This document shows positions 8,191-16,323 of a DNA stretch of 64,000 bases, piece by piece. The DNA comes from Methanobacteriaceae archaeon (GTDB lineage Archaea > Methanobacteriota > Methanobacteria > Methanobacteriales > Methanobacteriaceae): assembly GCA_030656015.1 (NCBI GenBank), contig JAUSNX010000014.1:248001-312000 (forward strand), written 5' to 3'. The number at the start of each line of letters is the position of its first letter. Within the stretch, counting starts at the first letter, position 1. A program made the position numbers and the translations under genes. The notes under the pieces are model-generated. The model was not told the DNA's origin. It searched no databases and was given only the letters and a program-made list of their open reading frames with translations.

Positions 8191-9009
8191 ATGATTAAAA
8201 TAGCAGTAACTGGTGCTAATGGAAGAATGGGCACTAAAATAATTAAAAACATTCTAAAACAGGACGATATGGAACTGGTGGCGGCCCTGGGATCACCAGA
8301 CACTCCACTGGAAGGAAAAGATGTGGGGGAAGTAATAGGTGTAGGAAATATAGGTGTTCCTATAAATGGTGCCCAAAAACTTTTCGAGGTTTTAAAGGAA
8401 AAAAGGCCTGATGTTCTCCTTGATTTCACCAGGGCCCATATCGCCACTCACAACATTAAAATTTCAGCAGAATGCGGAGTTAATGTAGTGGTAGGCACCA
8501 CTGGATTATCAGATGAACAATTAGCTGAAATAAGGGAAGCTGTAGAAAAAAATAGGATAAAAGCAGTCATCTCACCTAACATGGCCATAGGGGTGAATGT
8601 ATTCTTTAAAGTCATTGAAGATCTGGCCAAGATTCTAAATGATTATGATATGGAAATAATAGAAGCCCACCACCAGCATAAAGCAGATGCACCATCAGGA
8701 ACTGCCCTTAAAGCTTATGAAATCATGGCCCAGGCACTGGGAAGAGATAAAGATGATACTTTTGTCCCTGGTAGGCAGGGAATGGTAGGGGAGCGAACTC
8801 CTGGAGAAATAGGAATACATGCCGTCCGTGGTGGAGACATCATAGGCGATCACACCGTACTCTTTGCCGGAGAAGGGGAACGGATAGAAATAACTCACCG
8901 GGCCCACAGCCGACAGTCATTTGTGACTGGGGCCATGAAGGCCGTTAGATATTTAGATAGGGCCCCTGCTGGGGTGGTGTGTGATATGGGTGATGTTTTG
9001 GATATCTAA
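8191..9009 (+). CDS. dapB: 4-hydroxy-tetrahydrodipicolinate reductase
   Basis: DapB reduces hydroxy-tetrahydrodipicolinate with NAD(P)H in the diaminopimelate/lysine pathway, in the cytosol. The 272-residue length is normal. Seen: N-terminal nucleotide motif VTGANGRMG (residues 6-14), DFTRAH and VGTTGL, the catalytic stretch EAHHQHKADAPSGTA with the paired histidines and lysine, and GERTPGEIGIHAVRGGDIIGDH. It stands apart from other dap genes here. Its 3' end overlaps the opposing gene by four bases. Confidence 0.96.
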   Translation: MIKIAVTGANGRMGTKIIKNILKQDDMELVAALGSPDTPLEGKDVGEVIGVGNIGVPINGAQKLFEVLKEKRPDVLLDFTRAHIATHNIKISAECGVNVVVGTTGLSDEQLAEIREAVEKNRIKAVISPNMAIGVNVFFKVIEDLAKILNDYDMEIIEAHHQHKADAPSGTALKAYEIMAQALGRDKDDTFVPGRQGMVGERTPGEIGIHAVRGGDIIGDHTVLFAGEGERIEITHRAHSRQSFVTGAMKAVRYLDRAPAGVVCDMGDVLDI

Positions 9010-9821
9010 TTTCTATTTATTTCAATTTTGGTATATTTTTCAGTTAATTCATATATTTTTCTAAGATAGATATCAGATTTCTCATAAAATAATATTTCTG
9101 GTTTGATATTTGCTTCAAATTCATTAATAGAATTAATATATTTTATAAATTCGGATATTACAGTTCTAATATTCTCCGGAATAAAATAAAATTTTTTAAT
9201 ATCGTCTTGAATTTTTTCTAATCCATAAAAAATATTCATTCTAAAATCTAAAATATATGCATCTGAGCTTTGAATTCTGTCATAATCATAATAAATAGAT
9301 CCACTATTTCGGTATAATAACTCATAAATTTCAAGCATTACATCTCGTTCCCGATCAAATATTAATTGTTTCTCTAATTGTTTTTCACTATGTTCTAATT
9401 GTTTTTTTGATTGTTGCTCATTATGTTTGAATTGTTTTCTTAATTGTTCAATAGAATTTTTATATTGCACTGATGATTGTTGCATCATTTGATTTTTTTG
9501 ATCATATAACTGTACTGTCAGTCTTTCATTCGCTGAGCGTATTTGATTTATGCTCCGTATATCATTTCTATAGTTTGAATAAAATGTTCCTGAAATAGCA
9601 ATACTTGCCGTGAATAGTGCTATTGAATTAGCTAAATTAAACCCAGGATTATATTCATTTTTAATTACGCTAAAATAAACTAAAACATTGATAATTATTA
9701 ATATTAATGGAATTAAAATCATTAAAATCGTTATAAAACTTACAGTGTTATTATGTCTCCAAAATGAGGATTCTAACTCAGTTTCATCACTATTTTCTAA
9801 TTTTTTATCATCTTTTTTCAT
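9006..9821 (-). CDS. Membrane-anchored coiled-coil protein, unknown
   Basis: A 271-residue protein. Residues 1-25 are charged and cytosolic-looking. Two membrane helices follow (about 28-52 and 60-80). Then comes a long Gln/Lys/Glu-rich coiled coil (about 90-155) with short near-repeats such as KQLEHSEKQLEKQL. The C-terminal 110 residues are helical and rich in Ile, Tyr and Asn. I do not recognise the family. The gene looks more A+T-rich than its neighbours (many ATA, AAT and TTA codons), which may mean it was acquired. It overlaps the end of dapB tail to tail by four bases. It could be a sensor-like or scaffold protein; no catalytic motif is visible. Confidence 0.7.
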   Translation of the reverse strand: MKKDDKKLENSDETELESSFWRHNNTVSFITILMILIPLILIIINVLVYFSVIKNEYNPGFNLANSIALFTASIAISGTFYSNYRNDIRSINQIRSANERLTVQLYDQKNQMMQQSSVQYKNSIEQLRKQFKHNEQQSKKQLEHSEKQLEKQLIFDRERDVMLEIYELLYRNSGSIYYDYDRIQSSDAYILDFRMNIFYGLEKIQDDIKKFYFIPENIRTVISEFIKYINSINEFEANIKPEILFYEKSDIYLRKIYELTEKYTKIEINRN

Positions 9822-10023
9822 AATATCCCCTTAATATCATAATATTTTTCTATAATAAAATAATTTTCTGGTGGGGTTTAAATCTTGATAATAAGAAATT
9901 GTAGCAATAATTGGATTCATTATTTAGGAAATAAAACTATTCAAATGCTCAATCTAATAGGAGTAGTTCATTCGGAATCACTAGTAGAATATAACGCCAA
10001 AATACTCGCAAAAATGAAACACC

Positions 10024-10383
10024 CTAATTAACAGCCCTCTTAACCAACTCAATAACCCTGGCCTCTTCCTCGGCCCCCAATTCCATAATAGCAAAGGCCG
10101 TGGGCCACATATGGCCTTCATCGAGGTTGGCATTTTCATTGAAGCCTAAGGTGGAGTACCTTGTTTTGAACTTCTGCGAGTTTTGGAAAAAGCAGATGAC
10201 CTTGCTGTCCTTGGAATAGGCCGGCATTCCGTACCAGAGTCTCGGTGTGAGGTCTGGTGCAGTGGCCTTGATGATCTCGTGGATTCGCTGTCCCATGGCC
10301 CGATCTGGTTCGGGCATCTCGGCGATCTTGGCCAGTACCATGTTTTCTGCTTCTTCATTTTTTTGTTTAGTTGTTTTTTTCAT
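10024..10383 (-). CDS. DUF1801 domain protein
   Basis: A 119-residue soluble protein of the DUF1801/YdhG-like fold. Seen: [24 protein letters not shown], then a strand-rich core [20 protein letters not shown] and a C-terminal helix ELVKRAV. The fold is related to the frataxin-like iron chaperone proteins of Bacillus, but a function is not established for most members. The start has a clean GGGGTGA site. It lies directly downstream of hisF on the same strand with a 35-base gap, so the two may be co-transcribed without a known functional link. Confidence 0.82.
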   Translation of the reverse strand: MKKTTKQKNEEAENMVLAKIAEMPEPDRAMGQRIHEIIKATAPDLTPRLWYGMPAYSKDSKVICFFQNSQKFKTRYSTLGFNENANLDEGHMWPTAFAIMELGAEEEARVIELVKRAVN

Positions 10384-10418
10384 GAATTCACCCCAAATAT
10401 ATGAAAAAAATAATTAAT

Positions 10419-11243
10419 TCACTCCCGAACCACAACACCATTATCCTTTAAGAAGGCCTTCACCACATCCACAGGATACTCATTAAAGTGGAAGATACTG
10501 GCGGCCAAAGCGGCATCTGCTTTGCCCAGGGTGAAAGCTTCCAGAACATGTTGCGGAGTACCTACACCACCCGAGGCAATTACGGGAATGTCCACACTTT
10601 CACTTATGGCCCGGGTCAGTTCCAGGTCATAGCCATCCTTGGTGCCGTCCCTATCCATGGAAGTGAGTAGAATCTCTCCAGCTCCCCGGTCCTCACATTC
10701 CATAGCCCAGGCAATGGCATCCATACCAGTAAACTCACGGCCACCATAGATACTACAATCAAACCAGGCCAGGCCCTTTTTAGTTTCTACAATTATCTTA
10801 TCCTTAGCCTCGCTCTCGTCCTCAATGTACCTTCTCTTGGCATCTATGCCTATGACACAGGCCTGGGATCCCACTATCTTGGAAGCTTCACTGATGAGGT
10901 CTGGATTGTGAATGGCCGCTGTATTGGTGGAGCATTTATCTGCTCCAGCTTTGAGCATGTTTACGTAGTCCTCTGGTTTCCTTATGCCCCCACCTACACA
11001 TATAGGCACAAATACGTTCTCGGTGGTGGCCTTTATGACGTCGGCCATGGTTTCCCTTCTCTCGTGAGAAGCAGTGATGTCCAAGAATACTATTTCGTCG
11101 GCCCCGCCTTCATAGTATTTGGTGGCCAGTTCTACTGGTTCCCCGGCATAGCGGATTTGTTTAAATTCTACTCCTTTTACTACCCGGCCGTGGGGTACCT
11201 GCAAATCGCAGTCCAGGCAAGGAATGATTCTTTTGGCAAGCAT
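10419..11243 (-). CDS. hisF: Imidazole glycerol phosphate synthase, cyclase subunit
   Basis: HisF is the TIM-barrel cyclase that, with the HisH glutaminase, makes imidazole glycerol phosphate and AICAR in histidine synthesis. Visible: N-terminal [13 protein letters not shown] with the catalytic Asp near residue 11, [16 protein letters not shown], the second catalytic Asp in IGIDAKR, and the phosphate-binding ASGGVG near the end. At 274 residues it is slightly longer than bacterial HisF because of an acidic loop after AKR (DESEAKD), a form seen in archaea. No other his gene lies nearby. Confidence 0.96.
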   Translation of the reverse strand: MLAKRIIPCLDCDLQVPHGRVVKGVEFKQIRYAGEPVELATKYYEGGADEIVFLDITASHERRETMADVIKATTENVFVPICVGGGIRKPEDYVNMLKAGADKCSTNTAAIHNPDLISEASKIVGSQACVIGIDAKRRYIEDESEAKDKIIVETKKGLAWFDCSIYGGREFTGMDAIAWAMECEDRGAGEILLTSMDRDGTKDGYDLELTRAISESVDIPVIASGGVGTPQHVLEAFTLGKADAALAASIFHFNEYPVDVVKAFLKDNGVVVRE

Positions 11244-11386
11244 GGATAATCTCCTTAATAATTATAAAGTAATGAATTTAGTTTTTTAAAAGATGTATAT
11301 AATTTATCCCTAAGAGACTTTTTTCAATAAATTTATAACATATCGTATTAATCTAATAATATTTACACTGATAGGAGATAATAAAC

Positions 11387-12139
11387 ATGAATTTTAGTGA
11401 TGTATTTGTAGATTCCCTTCGTTATCCTTTTAGTGATTGGAGAAAACTTTTAATTTTGTTAATTATGGTTTCAAGTACCATATTCCTGGGCCAATTTATT
11501 CTAATAATCATTCCCATTGGTATAATATTAAATGGTTATTTAATTCGGATTATTGAAAGTACCTTAGAAGGCTCAGATGAATTTCCTGCTTTTAATGACC
11601 TCAAAAAACTGATAATAGATGGTATAAAGTTTATTATAGTTAGCATGATTTATGCAATCCCATTATTAGTTGCCTCATTCATTTCATTGGCATTCTTAAC
11701 CGTTGATCCAAATTCAATGAATTATGCATCCTTTTTAATCTCACTAATTGTTGGTTTCGGTGTGAATATCATTTTTTTAATGGGTCTGAGCAATATGGTC
11801 TATGAAAAAACCATTTTCGGCGCATTTCAATTCAGAAAAATTATTAGCTTAATTAATGAGGTCAGTTGGAAAAAATACTTGATTTATCTGCTTTTCTTTA
11901 CATTGATGGTAGAGGGTGTTGATCTTATCACATTAGTCATCAGTTCAACTGTCATTTTCATTAGTCCCCTAGATATTCCTATGGTCTGGGAAAATCATAT
12001 TTCTTACTCATTCCTTGCTTATGTGATATTCAATGGGATAATAAGCACTTACATATTGATATTTGGTAGCCGATTCAGGGGATTAATTTATCCTATTAAA
12101 TCTCTTAAAAGTGAAAATAAAACTAATAATGAAGCATAG
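11387..12139 (+). CDS. DUF4013 membrane protein, paralogue 1 of 5
   Basis: A 250-residue protein with about six membrane spans, first of five tandem relatives. Family marks shared by all five are an N-terminal 'DSLxYPFSDxxxLL' (here VDSLRYPFSDWRKLL), a 'GYLIRIIESTLEGSDEFPAF' loop after the first hairpin, an 'L/N-x-M-V/A-Y/H-E-K' cytosolic motif (SNMVYEK), and a C-terminal RFRGLIYP. DUF4013 proteins are found in many archaea and bacteria and have no assigned function. An ATG follows AGGAGAT. The gene probably opens an operon with paralogues 2 to 4. Confidence 0.87.
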   Translation: MNFSDVFVDSLRYPFSDWRKLLILLIMVSSTIFLGQFILIIIPIGIILNGYLIRIIESTLEGSDEFPAFNDLKKLIIDGIKFIIVSMIYAIPLLVASFISLAFLTVDPNSMNYASFLISLIVGFGVNIIFLMGLSNMVYEKTIFGAFQFRKIISLINEVSWKKYLIYLLFFTLMVEGVDLITLVISSTVIFISPLDIPMVWENHISYSFLAYVIFNGIISTYILIFGSRFRGLIYPIKSLKSENKTNNEA

Positions 12140-12163
12140 ATATGAGAAAGTAGATGATAAGAC

Positions 12164-12835
12164 ATGAGATCTAAAGAAATCATTAAAGATTCCCTTATTT
12201 ATCCATTTCTGGATTTGAAAAAAACTCTAACCATATTTATTCTATTTTTAACCAGTTTTTTAATAATTCCCGGAATTATGGCCTGCGGTTACTTACTTCA
12301 ATTAATCGGGAAGACAACTCAAGGTTCTAAAGAATTATGGGCCTATGATACTAAGAGAAATCTGTTGTTGGATGGTGCGAAATTCCTGGGCATGTTCCTA
12401 ATATTTGGAACAATTTTTTATGGCATTCTATGGGCTTTAGAAAAACTTTTAATCAATTTTACTACATTAAATAGTCCAGAAACTTATATTATAACCGCCG
12501 TTTTCACCATTGCCTTCAACATGTTTTTTGTCATGTCTCTGGCCCATATGGCCCATGAAAAACGTTTTATATCTGCTTTTAACATTAAGAAAATATTTAA
12601 TTTAATAAAAAAAGTGGGAATAAAAAAATACACGTTTTTATTAGTTATTTTTACCTTGGTGGCTGAATTCATAAACGAGGTTCCGATAGGGATAATGAAA
12701 AATCTTATAAGCTTTAACGGAATCTGGGGAAATATAAGTTTTATATTGTTTAGTCTGGTGATTTTAAGCTATATAATAATATTTGCCAGCAGATTTACAG
12801 GTTTGATTTATCCAGAAAACAAGACGAATAATTGA
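12164..12835 (+). CDS. DUF4013 membrane protein, paralogue 2 of 5
   Basis: 223 residues, about six spans. Carries KDSLIYPFLDLKKTL at the N-terminus, the 'GYLLQLIGKTTQGSKELWAY' loop, AHMAHEK, and the C-terminal SRFTGLIYP. It is shorter than paralogue 1 in the third and fourth spans. It starts 24 bases after paralogue 1 ends, so the two are almost certainly co-transcribed. No active-site-like residues stand out; a structural or transport-related membrane role is only a guess. Confidence 0.85.
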   Translation: MRSKEIIKDSLIYPFLDLKKTLTIFILFLTSFLIIPGIMACGYLLQLIGKTTQGSKELWAYDTKRNLLLDGAKFLGMFLIFGTIFYGILWALEKLLINFTTLNSPETYIITAVFTIAFNMFFVMSLAHMAHEKRFISAFNIKKIFNLIKKVGIKKYTFLLVIFTLVAEFINEVPIGIMKNLISFNGIWGNISFILFSLVILSYIIIFASRFTGLIYPENKTNN

Positions 12836-12861
12836 ATAATGAAAGTGATAGAGGTTAAAAA

Positions 12862-13521
12862 ATGAATTTTAAGGAAGTATTTGTTGATTCATTAAAATTT
12901 CCAGTTATCAACTTGAAACAATGGTTAATTTTAATAATCTTATTTATAGGAAGTCCTTTAGTATTGCCCTTTATTCTAGGAATGGGATATCTATTAAGAA
13001 TCGTAGAATCAAGTTCTAATGGCTCAAATGAGGCCCCTAAATTTAATGAATGGAAATTAATGTTTAAAGACGGCCTGAAATATATCATAGGCGGCTTTAT
13101 GATCTTGATGATTCCCGGCGGTTTTTTAATGGTCATGGGTGTTAATTTAGAAGGAAATAACATATTATCTCTTATTATCCTTACTTTAGTCAATTTAGTT
13201 CTTTATTATTTCTTCATCATGGCCTTGAGCAATATGGCCCATACAAAACAATTTAAGGCCTTTTTTGATGTTAGAAAAATATTTGGATTAATAAAAAAAC
13301 TGGGAAATGGCAAATATTTCATTTTTGTGTTAATATTCACCTTAATGGAAACTATAATTACGGTAATCGTAGTTTGGCCTAAATTAGGAGCTTTAGAATA
13401 TATGTTCCTGATTTTATTTGCCTTAAGTTATTTACAAATATTCCAAAGCAGATTTGCAGGTTTAGTGTATTTAAAAACAACTGAAATTGATGAAATAATT
13501 AAAAAAGGAGACATAAAATGA
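12862..13521 (+). CDS. DUF4013 membrane protein, paralogue 3 of 5
   Basis: 219 residues, about six spans. Carries VDSLKFPVINLKQWL, the 'GYLLRIVESSSNGSNEAPKF' loop, SNMAHTK, and SRFAGLVYL at the C-terminus, where the usual final proline of the motif is replaced. AGAGGT precedes its ATG. Its last codons overlap the ATG of paralogue 4 (ATGA), which implies translational coupling. Confidence 0.85.
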   Translation: MNFKEVFVDSLKFPVINLKQWLILIILFIGSPLVLPFILGMGYLLRIVESSSNGSNEAPKFNEWKLMFKDGLKYIIGGFMILMIPGGFLMVMGVNLEGNNILSLIILTLVNLVLYYFFIMALSNMAHTKQFKAFFDVRKIFGLIKKLGNGKYFIFVLIFTLMETIITVIVVWPKLGALEYMFLILFALSYLQIFQSRFAGLVYLKTTEIDEIIKKGDIK

Positions 13522-14342
13522 AAATTAAAGAAATAATATCCGACTCAATTACCTTTCCATTTTCCAATCCAGTTAGATTCCTCACCCTGGGATTTATACT
13601 GATATTCAGTTCCCTCATACTGCCCATGATACTGGCCGGAGGATATTTACTGAGAATAATAAAAAATACTTCTCAGGGAATTCATGAAATGCCCCCTTTT
13701 GAAGATTTCGTCGATATGTTTATTGATGGATTAAAATTTCTGCTGGTGAATCTTGTATATTCTATTCCCGCAGGAATATTCATAATTTTAGCAATTATGA
13801 TATCAATATATACCTCTTTTAGTAAAAACATACTGGCAACCGGTCAGATCAGTGATCAAACTATGGCCATGTACTCTGGTTCCGCCTATTCCTTGAATCT
13901 TCAAATGTTTGACGGTACCTTGCCCCTAGTATTGTTGGGAATTGGAATAATACTCCTGGCCCTGAGTTATCTGATACAAATGATTGCCCTACCCCGCATG
14001 GTTTACAAAAATAAATTTGGGGCCGCTTTTGAAATTAAAGAGATTTATAAAGAGATTAAAATGCTGGGCTGGGGAAAATATCTGATTTGCGGAATTTTCT
14101 TCGTGTGCGTTATCTTTTTAACCACCACCATTGGCCTGATTTTGCCTGATCTTCTTAAAAGTTTTGGAGTCGGTGGTTACATCCTAAGCCTGATAATAAT
14201 AGGTTTAGTAGTCAGTTCATTTGAATATGCCTTCCAAGGAAGATTTATGGGCCTTGTTTATCCAGTTGAAGTAGAAAATGAAGATGACCATGAAAAATTG
14301 GCAGAAAAGCAGCCTCGGTTTGCCCAGAACAATGAAAATTAA
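13518..14342 (+). CDS. DUF4013 membrane protein, paralogue 4 of 5
   Basis: The longest of the set at 274 residues. It carries SDSITFPFSNPVRFL, the 'GYLLRIIKNTSQGIHEMPPF' loop, PRMVYKN and GRFMGLVYP. It has an extra 35-residue Ser/Tyr/Gln-containing stretch (about residues 95-135) between spans, probably an extracellular loop, and a charged tail (ENEDDHEKLAEKQ). It overlaps paralogue 3 by four bases. The T-rich sequence after its stop (about 14345-14365) may end the operon. Confidence 0.85.
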   Translation: MKIKEIISDSITFPFSNPVRFLTLGFILIFSSLILPMILAGGYLLRIIKNTSQGIHEMPPFEDFVDMFIDGLKFLLVNLVYSIPAGIFIILAIMISIYTSFSKNILATGQISDQTMAMYSGSAYSLNLQMFDGTLPLVLLGIGIILLALSYLIQMIALPRMVYKNKFGAAFEIKEIYKEIKMLGWGKYLICGIFFVCVIFLTTTIGLILPDLLKSFGVGGYILSLIIIGLVVSSFEYAFQGRFMGLVYPVEVENEDDHEKLAEKQPRFAQNNEN

Positions 14343-14487
14343 ATATAACTTTTTATTTTTTTATAAACACATGCAAGAATTGAAAATTCATTCAAATATT
14401 AAAAAATCTAAAAGATAAATTCAGAAAATGTAATATTAAGAATTAGCTAAATTAATTAAAACAAAGAACTTTACTGGAGTAATATGC

Positions 14488-15201
14488 ATGAACCTTGGAG
14501 ATATGATTTCAAATTCAATTAAATTCCCTTTTAGTGATATGAAAAGATTTTTAGGACTTTTTCTTTTATATTTAAGTAGCATTACAATATTCTTGTTTCC
14601 TCTGACTATGGGTTATTCCCTGCGAATTATTGAAGCAACCACTCAGGGCAAAAATGAGTTGCCGGAATTTGTGGAATGGGGTAGGATGTATATAGATGGT
14701 TTAAAGCTGATTTTAATCTCAATAGTCTACTTTTTGATTCCAGCTATCCTCATTATCCTATCTGTGGTTATGATGAGTATTTCAGCAAGTTCTATTGTTT
14801 TGCTGATTATAGGACTTCTGGTTTTTATAATAATCAACCTGATCTATATTACCGCTGTGAACAATATGGCCTATGAAAAGAAATTAGAAGCCGCTTTTGA
14901 CTTTAAAAAAATATTAGGAATCATAAAAAATATGGGCTGGTTAAACTACTTTGCTTATGTCCTCATAGCGGGTATCATAGCTGGTTTATTGTCTTTAATA
15001 TCTGATCTATTCTCTTCAATAGAATTTTTTGGATTGGCCGGGTTATTGATAGGTCTCCTAGTATCATTATTAATCAGTAGTTACAGTTTAATGTACCAGT
15101 ACAGATTTTTTGGACTATTATATTGCCATATGAAAACAGAATTATCACCTGAGAATGAAATTATAGAAAAAGAAGCGCCGGATGGTGGTTCTGAAATATA
15201 A
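14488..15201 (+). CDS. DUF4013 membrane protein, paralogue 5 of 5
   Basis: 237 residues, about six spans. Carries SNSIKFPFSDMKRFL, the 'GYSLRIIEATTQGKNELPEF' loop, NNMAYEK and YRFFGLLY. It is separated from paralogue 4 by 145 A+T-rich bases, so it may have its own promoter. The charged C-terminal tail (ENEIIEKEAPDG) is longer than in paralogues 2 and 3. Its N-terminal motif is closest in spelling to that of paralogue 1 (PFSD), but a tree would be needed to order the duplications. Confidence 0.85.
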   Translation: MNLGDMISNSIKFPFSDMKRFLGLFLLYLSSITIFLFPLTMGYSLRIIEATTQGKNELPEFVEWGRMYIDGLKLILISIVYFLIPAILIILSVVMMSISASSIVLLIIGLLVFIIINLIYITAVNNMAYEKKLEAAFDFKKILGIIKNMGWLNYFAYVLIAGIIAGLLSLISDLFSSIEFFGLAGLLIGLLVSLLISSYSLMYQYRFFGLLYCHMKTELSPENEIIEKEAPDGGSEI

Positions 15202-15309
15202 TTTTGTTAGAATAATTCTAAATATTTTTTTTATTTTTAACAGAATAGTTTATAAGGGAAAACCATCTAACAACTAATTTGCTTATATTAAGACTAAATT
15301 TATAATTAA

Positions 15310-15385
<76 letters not shown>

Positions 15386-15402
15386 CTATACTATTACTTT
15401 TA

Positions 15403-15477
15403 TAGTTCGTTGACAGAGGCCGATTTTCAATTGACTTGAAAAATCACCTTTCGCTCTCTATGGCCTCTAGAGAACTA
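15403..15477 (+). ncRNA. Candidate structured RNA just downstream of tRNA-Arg
   Basis: Three nested helices can be drawn. TAGTTC (15403-15408) pairs with GAACTA (15472-15477). AGAGGCC (15415-15421) pairs with GGCCTCT (15462-15468). Inside, GATTTTCAA (15422-15430) pairs with TTGAAAAATC (15436-15445) with one bulged A and a 5-base loop. The 75-nt unit begins 17 bases after the tRNA. It could be co-transcribed with the tRNA, act as its terminator, or be a palindromic remnant. No box C/D motif was found. Confidence 0.4.
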
Positions 15478-15674
15478 CCATTTGTTAATTCTGCTTTTTT
15501 AATCATTACTGGTAATTTAAAATAGTTATTAATTCTTTATGTTTTTGACTTTATTTTCAGATTTTATTTTGACATTAAATTTAGTTTTATCACAAATTTC
15601 AGTTTAATTTTCTTAATTAATTTTTAAATTCAATTAGAAATTTTTTAATTAATATCACCACCATAATATCAAAC

Positions 15675-16256
15675 ATGATGAAATCTCCCAGCTCCCACTT
15701 AGGCCGTTATTATCCGGCCACCCGCCAAGAATGGAAGCAGTGGCTAAAAGATAACCATAAAACCTCAGCAGGCATATGGATCATTTATTATAAAAAAGGA
15801 AGCCAAAAACCAAGGGTATCCTATGATGATGCTGTGGAAGAGGCCCTTAGTTTTGGCTGGATTGACAGCACGGCCCATGCTCTAGATGAAGAGCGATATA
15901 TGCAATTATTTACTCCCCGCAAGCCAAACAGTACCTGGTCGCGTATAAACAAGCAACGGGTGGAAAAACTTATAAAACTAGGTACCATGACCCCTGCTGG
16001 TCTGAAGAAAATTGAAATTGCCAAGAAAAATGGTTCCTGGAGCATAATGGATGATGTGGAAGATTTAATTGTTCCCAATAATCTAGAAATTGAATTTAAA
16101 AAAAATAAAGAGGCCCGCTCAAATTATAACAATTTTTCAAATTCTGTGAAAAAACAGGTTTTGTGGTTAATTGTAAGTGCTAAAAGGCCAGATACCCGGA
16201 AAAGAAGAATTAAAAAAGTTATAAAAGCTGTAGAAAAGAACGAAAAGCCATTTTAA
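15675..16256 (+). CDS. YdeI/OmpD-associated family protein
   Basis: A basic 193-residue soluble protein of the YdeI family. Seen: R-EWKQWLKDNHKTSAGIWIIYYKK, then VSYDDAVEEALSFGWIDS, FTPRKPNSTWSRINKQRVEKLI and a Lys/Arg-rich tail (KKQVLW..RKRRIKKVIKAVEK). The family is widespread; in enterobacteria a member is linked to polymyxin or bacteriocin resistance, but the biochemical role is unclear. It is a single gene between the tRNA region and the opposing helicase. Confidence 0.83.
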   Translation: MMKSPSSHLGRYYPATRQEWKQWLKDNHKTSAGIWIIYYKKGSQKPRVSYDDAVEEALSFGWIDSTAHALDEERYMQLFTPRKPNSTWSRINKQRVEKLIKLGTMTPAGLKKIEIAKKNGSWSIMDDVEDLIVPNNLEIEFKKNKEARSNYNNFSNSVKKQVLWLIVSAKRPDTRKRRIKKVIKAVEKNEKPF

Positions 16257-16323
16257 TATATCCTGGCCATTATATAAGCCATTTATGTAATTCAGGATAT
16301 TTATCTAAAACACATTAATCAGT

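Noticed and set aside
9006-9821. Coiled-coil protein as a chemoreceptor
   Set aside because: No HAMP or signalling-domain hairpin motif is visible; the heptads are Gln/Lys-rich and short.
12855-13193. 112-residue minus-strand frame inside DUF4013 paralogue 3
   Set aside because: It is the complement of a membrane gene; its Ile/Lys/Pro-rich sequence is a typical shadow.
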